This document shows positions 34,073 through 42,428 of a stretch of 64,000 bases of DNA, piece by piece; position 1 is the first letter of the stretch; every line of letters starts with the position of its first letter. Source of the stretch: Fibrobacter sp. (GTDB lineage Bacteria; Fibrobacterota; Fibrobacteria; Fibrobacterales; Fibrobacteraceae). The stretch covers positions 186,001 to 250,000 of the forward strand of contig JAFPWY010000009.1 in the NCBI GenBank assembly GCA_017412605.1, in the 5' to 3' direction. The notes beneath the pieces are model-generated. The model searched no databases. It was not told the origin of the DNA and saw only the letters and a program-made list of their open reading frames with translations. The position numbers were made by a program, and so were the translations under genes.

Positions 34073-35302
34073 ATGACAAACACAATATTCAGAGGGGAAT
34101 CACGTGACAACCACGTGATGTGCGTCGCCGTCGTCGACATCTACGACGAACTGCTGCTCGAAAAGATTCGCACGGAATCCGGATGCCGGGTCATTCCCAT
34201 ACAAAAGACCGAGGCCGAAATCCGGAGGCTGCTCCGCGCCGATGCGCAAAGGAGTTCGGAGGCGCTGCTGCGCGAACTGGAAAGCGGGAAAAAGCGAGAC
34301 GCCTCGTCCGACTCGATGCCGGTCATCAGCCTCGTGGATTCCATTCTGGAAAGCGCGCTGGAGCAGGGCGCGACGGATATCCATTTCGAGCCCGACTTGC
34401 AATCGTTCAAAGTCCGGATCCGCAAGGACGGTCTGCTGCAAGACTACAGGACACTCCCCGCCTGGATAGCCGAACCCATCCTCATCCGACTCAAGTTGCT
34501 CGCACAAGCCGACATCACCGAGCGCCGCCTCCCCCACGACGGGAGTTTCACATTCCAGGGGGCGCATACCCAAGCAAACGTCCGACTGAGCACGCTCCCG
34601 GTACAATACGGCGAAAAATGCGTTCTGCGACTGTTGCCCGCAAACGACGACGCGCAGACGCTTGACGACCTCGAATTCTCACCGGCAATCCGCCAAGCCA
34701 TCCGCAACGTGTTCAGCGCCCCGCAGGGGCTCTTCCTCATCACCGGACCCACGGGCAGCGGCAAGACGACCACCCTCTACGCAGGCCTGCGCGAAATCAT
34801 CCACCGTGACATCAACGTCACCACGATAGAGGATCCGGTGGAATACACGCTGCACGGAGCAAACCAGGTCCAAGTCAACGAGAAATGCGGATTCACGTTT
34901 GCGGCGGCACTCCGTTCCGTCTTGCGGCAAGACCCGGACGTTATCCTCATCGGAGAAATCCGCGACAGCGAAACCGCACAAATCGCACTGCGGGCGGCAC
35001 AGACCGGTCACCTTGTGCTCGCGACACTCCACACAAACAGCGCCCGCGCGGCAGAGACACGCCTGCAGGATCTCGGCATCGCCCCCAAGCTATTCCGCGA
35101 GTCGCTCATCGGCATCGTCGCCCAGCGTCTGCTGCGCAAGCGGGACCCGCAATCGGGAGGCTACAAGGGCCGTATCGCCGCCGTCGAGTTCCTCCACCCC
35201 GACAGCACCTATGTTGACGGGGACCTAAAAGAAAACGCCCTGCGACTCGTTCGCGAAGGCGTTACCGACATGGGCGAAATCGCCCGCGTATTCGGCTCGT
35301 GA
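34073..35302 (+). CDS. GspE/PilB-type secretion ATPase, short form
   Basis: A 409-residue type II secretion/type IV pilus ATPase. The N2-like domain has QGATDIHFEPDLQSFKVRIRKDG; Walker A is TGPTGSGKTTTLYAGL, the Asp box TTIEDPVEY, Walker B RQDPDVILIGEIRD and the His box LATLHTNSA. The usual N1 domain is nearly absent and the tetra-Cys zinc element before GYKGRIAAVEFL is missing (only RKRDPQSGG there). A start at 34073 follows TAGTTT-N7, matching the leaderless pattern; an upstream in-frame start lies in the terminator. No other secretion or pilus gene is near. Converges with mtgA with no spare base. Confidence 0.88.
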   Translation: MTNTIFRGESRDNHVMCVAVVDIYDELLLEKIRTESGCRVIPIQKTEAEIRRLLRADAQRSSEALLRELESGKKRDASSDSMPVISLVDSILESALEQGATDIHFEPDLQSFKVRIRKDGLLQDYRTLPAWIAEPILIRLKLLAQADITERRLPHDGSFTFQGAHTQANVRLSTLPVQYGEKCVLRLLPANDDAQTLDDLEFSPAIRQAIRNVFSAPQGLFLITGPTGSGKTTTLYAGLREIIHRDINVTTIEDPVEYTLHGANQVQVNEKCGFTFAAALRSVLRQDPDVILIGEIRDSETAQIALRAAQTGHLVLATLHTNSARAAETRLQDLGIAPKLFRESLIGIVAQRLLRKRDPQSGGYKGRIAAVEFLHPDSTYVDGDLKENALRLVREGVTDMGEIARVFGS

Positions 35303-36358
35303 TTACTTTTTCTTGTTCTTGGCCTTTTGGGCGGCAGAGTCCTTGGCAGGGGACTTTTCCTTTGGAGCCTTGTCCTTGGGAGTCTGAGACTTCGATGCGG
35401 ACGAATGAGCGCCCTGACCCTTGGCCTTATCATGGGCATTCACGGGAGCGGCCGCATCCAGAGCCTGCGACGACGAAGACCGCGGAGCCATCAGCTGGCG
35501 CAGCGAATCCACGAGCAGGCTGTCCTTCTTGGGGAACATGTTCTGGTAAATCACGGCGCGGCGCTTCGCCATGAACTGGCTTTCACGCATGTTCGGGTGG
35601 TGTTTGCCCGGGCTTGCGAGCATGGCCGCAAGGTTGATGGCCTGGTCCACGCTGAGCTTGCTGCAGCTCTTCTTGTAGTAAGTGAGGCACGCCTCCTGGC
35701 ACCCGAAAATGTCCTTGCCCCACTGGGCGTAGTTCAGATAAAGTTCCAGGATACGGTCCTTGCCCAGTTCGCGTTCCATGAGCAATGCGTAAGCGAGTTC
35801 CTTGAACTTGCGTTCCCATGAACGTTCACCGCTCAGGAAAAGGTTCTTCGCAAGCTGCTGCGTAATCGTGGAACCGCCGAACTTCGTCTTGCCCGACACA
35901 CGGTTCGCCTCAAGCGCCTCCGAAATGGCACGAATATCGAAACCCGGGTGGAAATAGAAACCAGCATCTTCGCTCGCAATCACAGCCTTGCGCAAGTTGA
36001 CATGGATAGAATCGAGCGGAACGTAGGTATGCTTGATTTCAAAACTGGGATTGGAATCCAGGAGAGCCTGCATGTACTTGCTCATCTCCGGCTGATCATT
36101 CTTCAAGGAGACCACGCCGTCGTACAGGTCGTACACATAGATGAATCCCTTGTACATGAAATAAGAAGCGGCAATCGTGAACGCGGCGGAATAGAGGATG
36201 AGGATTAGGAGCGCCTGCCGGATGATAAAGTTAATCAAGCGGTAAAGCCACTTAACAATGAAAGCAAAGACAATGACGACTTTGAAATTCTTGAAACGGA
36301 TCCAAAGATCCTTAACCTTAGAAAAAAACTTCTTGACGCTAGCGATATTCACTTTCAT
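35303..36358 (-). CDS. mtgA: Monofunctional peptidoglycan glycosyltransferase
   Basis: A 351-residue GT51 enzyme that polymerises glycan strands from lipid II. One or two TM helices (about 45-68) follow a basic N-terminus. Motifs: SEDAGFYFHPGFD with catalytic Glu130, GGSTITQQLAKN, RSWERKFKELAYA, KDRILELYLNYAQWG, and AAMLASPGKHHPN. No transpeptidase domain. The C-terminal 60 residues are an unusual Ala/Lys/Ser/Pro-rich tail (PKDKAPKEKSPAKDS) of unknown purpose. A TATATT box ends 10 bases before the start. Confidence 0.92.
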   Translation of the reverse strand: MKVNIASVKKFFSKVKDLWIRFKNFKVVIVFAFIVKWLYRLINFIIRQALLILILYSAAFTIAASYFMYKGFIYVYDLYDGVVSLKNDQPEMSKYMQALLDSNPSFEIKHTYVPLDSIHVNLRKAVIASEDAGFYFHPGFDIRAISEALEANRVSGKTKFGGSTITQQLAKNLFLSGERSWERKFKELAYALLMERELGKDRILELYLNYAQWGKDIFGCQEACLTYYKKSCSKLSVDQAINLAAMLASPGKHHPNMRESQFMAKRRAVIYQNMFPKKDSLLVDSLRQLMAPRSSSSQALDAAAPVNAHDKAKGQGAHSSASKSQTPKDKAPKEKSPAKDSAAQKAKNKKK

Positions 36359-36376
36359 TGGAAGTATAAATATAGA

Positions 36377-37456
36377 TTATTTCCGACGACCGAACCAATC
36401 GTTGATGTCTTCACCCTCTTTCATAGCCGAAGAAAGGTTCTCCATGCCCGTGCCAAGGATGGTACTGCGGATTCCCGCCTGGTCAAATACACCCTGGATG
36501 TATTCCATGCCGTTCCGTCCCGCCTCATCGTTGTCCAAACAAAGAACAACGCTCTTGTTTTTGAACAGCGGAAGCCACTCCATCTTGAACGACCGGACAC
36601 CGGGAATGCCCACGGCGGGCACATTCCGCCCGATAAAGGTAAGCGTGTCCACGACGCCCTCGCAAAGATACACCCAACCGGGTTTTTCGTCCAAGGCCGA
36701 TACGTTATACGGAAACGGAACCGTTCCGCGCAAGTTCAGTTCCTTCGGAACAATACTCTTGTCAATTGCCCGTGCCTGGAAATAGAACGAACGCATCTTG
36801 GAATCCAGATAGGGAAAAATCAGGGGATGCTTGTAAAAGCGCAAGTTGCCGCGTTCGTTGAAGAGGCCCACATACTGCAAGACCTCGAGGCTGTAAATCT
36901 CCCTGAGCCGCCCGCTGATTTCTTCGTAGTCGTCAATCGTGCGGATGCGCATCTTGTCCCAGACGGGCTTGTAGATGCGCCTTCGAGAAAGGTACGCGCC
37001 CGCAGGGGTGTGCTCAATCGGTTTCAGCATCTTCAGGAAGGAGAAAATCAGGTTCCGGCGGTCTTCTTCCTTGATTAGGGGCTTTTGCGGAGGTTCAATC
37101 TCTGGCTCGCGCAGCACCGGTTCACGGGTTCGGGACGGGCTAGGCTTTTCGACAGGTTTCGGCGAGCCCACCAAGAACGAGAATTCCGACTTCAGCCACT
37201 CAACGGCCTCCAGGAAGGACATGTTCTTGCACAGCTGCACAAGCGATATCACGTCGCCGCGGACATCGTCACAGACCCAGCAACGGAACGTCCCGCGTTC
37301 TTCGGAAAAAGAAACGGAAGGAGTGCGGTCACCATGCGCATGACGCTGGGGAAAAAAACAGCGGCAACGCCCGTGGACAACATCAATGCCCAGGGCCTTC
37401 GCGACAGCCGTTATCGAAAGCGACTCCTTGAATTGTTTCAGTTCCTCGTTAGTCAC
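36377..37456 (-). CDS. Short DnaG-like primase (CHC2 zinc finger plus Toprim)
   Basis: A 359-residue protein starting GTG. Residues about 20-85 form a CHC2 zinc finger (GRCRCFF with Cys31/Cys33, a His at 39-41, FRCWVC with Cys59 and Cys62). A Toprim domain (about 235-350) has LCEGVVDTLTF with the acidic Glu and LCLDNDEAGRNG with the Asp pair. A Pro/Arg-rich linker (about 95-125) joins them. It lacks the DnaB-binding C-terminal domain of housekeeping DnaG (about 600 residues) and resembles phage or plasmid primases, yet its flanks are housekeeping genes. TATAAT lies 6 bases before the GTG, in a divergent promoter region shared with murB. Confidence 0.82.
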   Translation of the reverse strand: MTNEELKQFKESLSITAVAKALGIDVVHGRCRCFFPQRHAHGDRTPSVSFSEERGTFRCWVCDDVRGDVISLVQLCKNMSFLEAVEWLKSEFSFLVGSPKPVEKPSPSRTREPVLREPEIEPPQKPLIKEEDRRNLIFSFLKMLKPIEHTPAGAYLSRRRIYKPVWDKMRIRTIDDYEEISGRLREIYSLEVLQYVGLFNERGNLRFYKHPLIFPYLDSKMRSFYFQARAIDKSIVPKELNLRGTVPFPYNVSALDEKPGWVYLCEGVVDTLTFIGRNVPAVGIPGVRSFKMEWLPLFKNKSVVLCLDNDEAGRNGMEYIQGVFDQAGIRSTILGTGMENLSSAMKEGEDINDWFGRRK

Positions 37457-37462
37457 AATTAA

Positions 37463-37479
37463 ATTATAGTAACTATATT
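37463..37479. promoter_or_regulatory. Divergent -10 boxes of the primase-like gene and murB
   Basis: On the minus strand TATAAT (37468-37463) ends 6 bases before the primase-like GTG. On the plus strand TATATT (37474-37479) ends 6 bases before the murB ATG. The entire intergenic space is 29 bases, so both messages would be nearly leaderless. Confidence 0.5.
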
Positions 37480-37485
37480 TATGCC

Positions 37486-38394
37486 ATGCAAATTCTCGAA
37501 AACGAACCGATGTGCAAGCACACCTCCTTTAAAGTCGGAGGACCGGTGCGCTACTTTGCAAAAGCCGAAACGGTCGAAGACCTGAAGGCCGCCATGACGC
37601 TTGCCCGCGAGAAAGGCCTCCCCTACTTTATTCTGGGAAACGGCACAAACCTGCTCGTCTCGGACAAAGGTTATGACGGAGTCGTCATCACATTCGCCGG
37701 GGATTTTTCGACAATCGAAGATTTAGGGAACGGAGCATTCAAGGTCGGTGCAGCCGTTCCACTCGGAAGGTTTGCGCGCACCACGCTCAAGCAGGGATTT
37801 GCAGGAATCCATAAGCTCGCGGGCATCCCAGGAACCCTCGGGGGCGCCATCTACATGAACGCCGGAGCCTACGGACAGGAAATCGGAACTTGCTGCACAA
37901 TGGTGACGGCTCTTGATGAAAGCGGAAACGTTCTCGAAATTCCGGTCAAAGACTGCAGCTTCGGATATAGACATAGCATTTTCCAAAAGAACAAGGCAAT
38001 TATTCTCTCAGCGATATTCCAGTTGCCAGTAGCAAGTGCAGAAGGCAAGACGGTCGCCGACCTTGAAGCCGAACTTGCCGAATGTATGGCCAAGCGCAAG
38101 GCGAGCCAGCCGCTCAATATGCCCAATGCGGGTTCCACGTTCAAGCGACTGGAGTCCGGTGCCGCAGACACGCCCACGCAAATCGCCCCCGGCTACTACA
38201 TTGAACAGGCTGGGCTTAAGGGGCACCGCATCGGTGGCGCCGAAGTCAGCACGCTCCACGCAAACTTCATCGTGAACGCGGGCGGAGCAACAGCCTGCGA
38301 CATCAAGGCATTAAGCGAGCACGTACAAGAAAAAGTCGCCGAAAAATTCGGGATTCAGCTCAAGCGCGAAATAATATTGCTAGGGAAATTTTAG
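37486..38394 (+). CDS. murB: UDP-N-acetylmuramate dehydrogenase
   Basis: A 302-residue FAD enzyme that reduces UDP-GlcNAc-enolpyruvate to UDP-MurNAc in the cytoplasm. FAD-binding part: NTFK-like KHTSFKVGGPVRYFAKAE, LGNGTNLLVSDKGYDGVVI, GIPGTLGGAIYMNAGAYGQE. Substrate part: YRHSIFQ, PNAGSTFKR with the catalytic Ser, and HANFIVNAGGATA. The lack of an extra Tyr loop suggests the type II form. A TATATT box ends 6 bases before the ATG and there is no ribosome binding site. Confidence 0.95.
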   Translation: MQILENEPMCKHTSFKVGGPVRYFAKAETVEDLKAAMTLAREKGLPYFILGNGTNLLVSDKGYDGVVITFAGDFSTIEDLGNGAFKVGAAVPLGRFARTTLKQGFAGIHKLAGIPGTLGGAIYMNAGAYGQEIGTCCTMVTALDESGNVLEIPVKDCSFGYRHSIFQKNKAIILSAIFQLPVASAEGKTVADLEAELAECMAKRKASQPLNMPNAGSTFKRLESGAADTPTQIAPGYYIEQAGLKGHRIGGAEVSTLHANFIVNAGGATACDIKALSEHVQEKVAEKFGIQLKREIILLGKF

Positions 38395-38470
38395 GTTCGA
38401 GGCTCGGGCAGTGAGCGATGAGCTGTGAGCTGTGAGCTGTGAGGTTCCAGGCTTGAACCTACTGTTTACT
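38395..38470. repeat. Degenerate heptad-like repeat after murB
   Basis: GAGGCTCGGGCAGTGAGCGATGAGC, then GCTGTGA three times, then AGGTTC-CAGGCT-TGAACCT, a small hairpin. Related to the blocks at 778 and 24431. Confidence 0.65.
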
Positions 38471-38884
38471 GTCTATTTTTTCAGATACCGGGTTAAATCG
38501 GTTCAAGATCCGCGTAATCACAGCATACACCGCACCGCCAATCAAGCCGCCGGTCAAGTCAGCAATAAGATCCAGCACGCTGCTGTCGCGACCTTCGGTA
38601 AATCTCTGGTGAAACTCGTCGGTGCATCCGTAGGCAAGAGCGAGCACAGCCACAACGAGCACACGCAGCCACTGGCGCTTGGACCATTCAGCACGAGTCC
38701 ACAGCATGGCATAACAGCCGGCTAGCGTCGCGTATTCGCAAAAGTGCGCCAGCTTGTCCCAAATATGAGGGAAGTCCTCCAGCTGTTCCATCGTCATCGA
38801 CGAGAGTTTGAAAATGACCGCCATGCAAAGAATACAGGGAACGGCACGGAAAAATGGATACTTGCTAAATAGCGACTCAAACAT
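38459..38884 (-). CDS. VanZ-like membrane protein
   Basis: A 141-residue protein starting at 38884 (MFESLFSKYPFFRAVPC); a longer frame upstream would run through the promoter and hairpin region. Four TM segments are seen: FRAVPCILCMAVIFKLS, HFCEYATLAGCYAMLW, WLRVLVVAVLALAYGCTDEFHQ and LTGGLIGGAVYAVI. The HFCEY, TDEFHQ and GRDSSVLDLIADLTGG pieces are the VanZ family signature. Physiological role is not known in this setting. Confidence 0.78.
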   Translation of the reverse strand: MFESLFSKYPFFRAVPCILCMAVIFKLSSMTMEQLEDFPHIWDKLAHFCEYATLAGCYAMLWTRAEWSKRQWLRVLVVAVLALAYGCTDEFHQRFTEGRDSSVLDLIADLTGGLIGGAVYAVITRILNRFNPVSEKIDSKQ

Positions 38885-38942
38885 CTTGGCGGCAAATGTA
38901 GAATAATTAACGAGAGAAGGCCTTCGATGCATTTTTATTAAA

Positions 38943-38964
38943 GCGGGCATAGCCCGCCTTTTTT
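38943..38964 (+). terminator. Hairpin between the VanZ-like and RlmI-like genes
   Basis: GCGGGC-ATA-GCCCGC followed by six T on the plus strand. It sits in the divergent promoter space, so it may insulate rather than terminate a known gene. Confidence 0.5.
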
Positions 38965-38978
38965 CTACATTTACGCGC

Positions 38979-40172
38979 ATGAAAGCGATTACCTTGAAAG
39001 CCGGACGCGAGAAGTCCGCATTGCGTTACCACCCGTGGATCTTTAGCGGAGCTGTCGACGAAGTCGTCGGCGACCCGGAACTCGGCGACACCGTCGAAGT
39101 GTACAGTTACCGGAGTGACTTCCTGGGTCTTGCGGCATACTCGCCCAAGTCCCAGATTCGTGGGCGTTTCTGGACGTACGGCGAAAAAGGCAATATTGAC
39201 CGCGAATTCTTCAGCGACATCCTGGACCGTGCCATCGCCGCCCGCAAGAGCCGCAGTTTCGACATCGAAGACAAGGAAAGCGCATTCCGTCTCGTGAACG
39301 CCGAGAACGACGGCATTCCCGGATGCATCATCGACAAGTACGCCGACATCTATTCCGTCGAAATCCTCGCCGCCGGCGCCGAAGTCCACCGCAAGGACAT
39401 CTACGAACTCCTCGCCGAAAAGACACACTGCCGCGGCATATATGAACGTTGCGACTCCGAAGTGCGCCGCAAGGAAGGCCTCCCCCTCCGTACGGGCGTC
39501 GTGTTCGGCGAAGTACCTGACGAACCCGTCATCATCAACGAGAATGGAATTCTCCTCCCCATCGACGTGAAGAACGGCCACAAGACCGGTTACTACCTCG
39601 ACCAGCGCGATGCCCGCCGCCGTATCGGCGAACTTTCCAAGGGCAAGAAGGTGCTGAACTGCTTCTGCTATACCGGCGGATTTGGACTCTACGCCCTCCG
39701 TGGTGGTTGCGAAAAAGTTTATCAGGTGGATGTATCCAAGGACGCGCTCAAGCTCGCGAAGGAAGGCATCATGCGCAACAAGCTCTGCACTGCGCATGCC
39801 ACGCACGTGGAAGCCGACGTGTTCCAGTACCTGCGTAAGTGCCGCGACAAGGCGGAAACGTTCGACCTCATCGTTTTGGACCCGCCCAAATTCGTCGAAA
39901 GCAAGGACAACCTGCAGAAGGGAGCCCGCGGCTACAAGGATATCAACCTGCTCGCGATGAAGCTGCTGGCCGAAGGCGGCATGCTTGCGACCTTCAGCTG
40001 CTCAGGACTCATGGAAATGGACTTGTTCCAAAAAATTATTGCGGATGCCGCCGCCGATGCACATCGGCGCGTTCAAATCATTGAACGCTTCGGCCAGCCC
40101 GCCGACCACCCCGTGAATACAGCCTTCCCCGAAGGCCAATACCTCAAGGGATTACTCGTACAGGTTGTGTAG
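38979..40172 (+). CDS. RlmI-like class I SAM-dependent rRNA methyltransferase
   Basis: A 397-residue methyltransferase of the RlmI/YccW type. The N-terminal PUA-like domain (about 1-75) has HPWIFSGAVDEV; the middle RlmI-specific domain runs to about 200; the Rossmann domain has VLNCFCYTGGFGLYAL (SAM loop) and LIVLDPPKFV, the DPPxF motif for base methylation. Likely modifies a cytosine C5 of 23S rRNA. The start follows TACATT with 7 bases between, again leaderless in appearance. Confidence 0.9.
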   Translation: MKAITLKAGREKSALRYHPWIFSGAVDEVVGDPELGDTVEVYSYRSDFLGLAAYSPKSQIRGRFWTYGEKGNIDREFFSDILDRAIAARKSRSFDIEDKESAFRLVNAENDGIPGCIIDKYADIYSVEILAAGAEVHRKDIYELLAEKTHCRGIYERCDSEVRRKEGLPLRTGVVFGEVPDEPVIINENGILLPIDVKNGHKTGYYLDQRDARRRIGELSKGKKVLNCFCYTGGFGLYALRGGCEKVYQVDVSKDALKLAKEGIMRNKLCTAHATHVEADVFQYLRKCRDKAETFDLIVLDPPKFVESKDNLQKGARGYKDINLLAMKLLAEGGMLATFSCSGLMEMDLFQKIIADAAADAHRRVQIIERFGQPADHPVNTAFPEGQYLKGLLVQVV

Positions 40173-40177
40173 AAAAA

Positions 40178-40678
40178 TCAATCATCGTAATCTTCATCGA
40201 ACTCGCCATTTTCCCACTTTCTTTTATAGCGCTGGCATTTTTCCTCAAAGTAGCTAGCTTCTTCCACAATAGATTCCCTTGATTGGCCTTCATATTCGAT
40301 GATAGAATAAAACACTCCGTTTCCGCAGTATGTTTCCTTGAAGTTTTTCTTTCTGGATTTTTCCTTTATTTCCTGATTCCACTCCATACACATCATCATT
40401 TTTTCTGAAGTAGACAGGCCAAAATAAGATTCTTCATAATACTGCGTTCCAGTCCCATTTTCTTCATAGGTGAATTTCTCAACCATTCCCATATAATTGG
40501 GGATATTGACTTTCATTTGCCACCAATTATCGCCTTCAGTCACATCGCAATAAAAGTCCGGATCGCCGTTTGAAGGAAAGCTCCCACCTTTTGAGCCAGA
40601 ATCGCTTGCGGAAGTAGAGTCTCCACAACCAGAAAGGACAAGCATCAAAGCAAACAATGCGGACAGTATTTTATTCAT
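40178..40678 (-). CDS. Small lipoprotein of unknown function
   Basis: A 166-residue lipoprotein with lipobox VLSGC (about residue 18), a short Ser/Gly linker, then an acidic and aromatic domain (about 40-166) with Cys in FYCDV, MMCMEW, TYCGNG and KCQRYK. AGGAAG lies before the start. No family recognised. Its A+T content is higher than that of the methyltransferase it converges with. It lies after the glucanase gene in the same direction with 13 bases between. Confidence 0.7.
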   Translation of the reverse strand: MNKILSALFALMLVLSGCGDSTSASDSGSKGGSFPSNGDPDFYCDVTEGDNWWQMKVNIPNYMGMVEKFTYEENGTGTQYYEESYFGLSTSEKMMMCMEWNQEIKEKSRKKNFKETYCGNGVFYSIIEYEGQSRESIVEEASYFEEKCQRYKRKWENGEFDEDYDD

Positions 40679-40691
40679 GAATCTTCCTTTA

Positions 40692-42359
40692 TTATTTCTT
40701 GAATCGTTTTACATCAACGTGCTTACCGTCGCTTACCGCCACATGGTATAAGCCCGGAGCCAGCGAGCGTACATCCATCGTCGCACCGTGCGAAACAAAC
40801 TGCCGCATCACTTCGCGGCCTTGCAAGTCAAGGATTCGGACAGAAGCGCCATTCTTGAAAGCACTTCCTATTTCCACAAACAAATGACCACTGACATAAT
40901 GGGCCGTAGTCCCGTACACATTCGCTATTGAGCTGAGCACTGGAATTGCCGACTTACCCGAATCAGCCGCCGACGTATCCTTCTTCGTGGAATCGTTCTT
41001 GACCGGATCCTTCTCCGTAGAATCCTTCTTGGCAGGTTCGGTCTTCGTGGAATCTTTCTTCATAGTATCCTTGACGGTCGTGTCCGCTGGTACAGGGTCC
41101 TTCTGGACCGTATCCTTTTCAGGAATCGGATCATCGGGCTTGAGCAGGCGCCACATCTGGTACCAGCGCCAGTCATCTTCCCAGCTCTGTACCACGCGTT
41201 CGGCATCAGTCGTCGCGCGCAGGTACATATCGCTGTGCTGCATTTTCATTCGCACCACGGAGCCCTCGTAGCCGGACTGCTTTTGCATCGAGACTTTCTG
41301 GTGGGCACCGCCGTTCCACTTGTACAGGCTCATCGTGTGGCCCGCCTCCTTCGATTCGTCCGGAGTATCAAGGGAGAGGTCGCCAAAATTGATGCGGTAA
41401 GCCGAACCCGAAAGTGGCGTAATCGTTGCAATCGCATTGTCGCCCTTACAGTCGCCCAGCGCAAGCTTGTCTTCAGCAGTCCTTACCATGCACGTGCCGA
41501 AGTTCATCGACATGATGCGTACGGTATCGGGTTTCGCGGGCTTGGCCTGCCATACGCGCACCCAGTCCGCCTCGAAATACGCGGGCTTGTCCGCCGTAAT
41601 TTCAATATCATCGCCCGCCCAGCCACCAATGGCGAGGTTTACGATGATGTACTGCGCCGAGAGCTGCTTGATTTCGGTCGGTCGGTTGTAACTGGCAAAC
41701 TTCTTGTCGTCGAAATAGAAACTGAGCGTTGACTCGTCCCATTCCACGGCGTAATTGTGGAAGCCGGCAGAACGGTCCGTATTGTCGTCCTTGTGCCCAC
41801 CGAAGGAGGCTTCGTGGTCCCACGCCGAGCCATGACTGTTGTACCAACTCGGGTCGGTGTAATGCAAGTAGTAATGGTGCTGCTTTCGCGATGCAGGAAT
41901 TTCAAGGATGTCGATTTCCGGAGGCCAACCGTCTTGCAAAGTCCAGAATGCAGGCCACGTTCCCTTTTGCCACGGAGCCTTGAAACGGCCTTCGATATAG
42001 CCGTACTTCACTTCGAAATGATTCTTGGTATCAATCGCACCCGAGGTGTAGTCGACGGGAATTTCCTTGTTGTTGAACTTCGCCTTGGACCGGTCCCCAG
42101 TAGCTTTAGGATGCTTCTTCTTTTCGCCCTTGAGCTTAAGCGTACCGTCGGAAACGATTACGTTCTCTTCGGCACAGTAGGCGCGGTGGTTGTGCGTCGG
42201 GCCCCAGTTGTACGTCGGGTTCCACTTTGTCTTATCGAGCGAAGTTCCGTCGAAGTTGTCTTCGAACACGAGTTCCCAACCGCTAAAATTAGACGGCGGC
42301 TCCGCGAAAGAAACTCCCGCAGCCAAGAACGCCAACAACGTTGCATTTAAAAATTTCAT
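40692..42359 (-). CDS. Secreted GH16 beta-glucanase with type IX-like C-terminal domain
   Basis: A 555-residue secreted glycoside hydrolase family 16 enzyme (laminarinase/lichenase group), with signal peptide (about 1-19). Catalytic motif EIDILE gives Glu148 (nucleophile), Asp150 and Glu153 (acid/base); WELVFEDNFDG and the FKAPWQKGTWPAFWTL strand are typical. About 275-395 form a second beta domain, possibly carbohydrate-binding. A Lys/Asp/Thr/Pro linker of near repeats (KKDSTEKDPVKNDS) follows, then the C-terminal domain VRILDLQGREVM...LAPGLYHVAVSDGKHVDVKRFKK, like a type IX secretion sorting domain. It would cut mixed-linkage or beta-1,3-glucans outside the cell. Confidence 0.92.
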   Translation of the reverse strand: MKFLNATLLAFLAAGVSFAEPPSNFSGWELVFEDNFDGTSLDKTKWNPTYNWGPTHNHRAYCAEENVIVSDGTLKLKGEKKKHPKATGDRSKAKFNNKEIPVDYTSGAIDTKNHFEVKYGYIEGRFKAPWQKGTWPAFWTLQDGWPPEIDILEIPASRKQHHYYLHYTDPSWYNSHGSAWDHEASFGGHKDDNTDRSAGFHNYAVEWDESTLSFYFDDKKFASYNRPTEIKQLSAQYIIVNLAIGGWAGDDIEITADKPAYFEADWVRVWQAKPAKPDTVRIMSMNFGTCMVRTAEDKLALGDCKGDNAIATITPLSGSAYRINFGDLSLDTPDESKEAGHTMSLYKWNGGAHQKVSMQKQSGYEGSVVRMKMQHSDMYLRATTDAERVVQSWEDDWRWYQMWRLLKPDDPIPEKDTVQKDPVPADTTVKDTMKKDSTKTEPAKKDSTEKDPVKNDSTKKDTSAADSGKSAIPVLSSIANVYGTTAHYVSGHLFVEIGSAFKNGASVRILDLQGREVMRQFVSHGATMDVRSLAPGLYHVAVSDGKHVDVKRFKK

Positions 42360-42428
42360 ATCAAATATTCCTCATCCAACTCCACAAAGCGGCAGCCCTC
42401 ATAGCTCAAGGCTCACCGCTCACACCTA

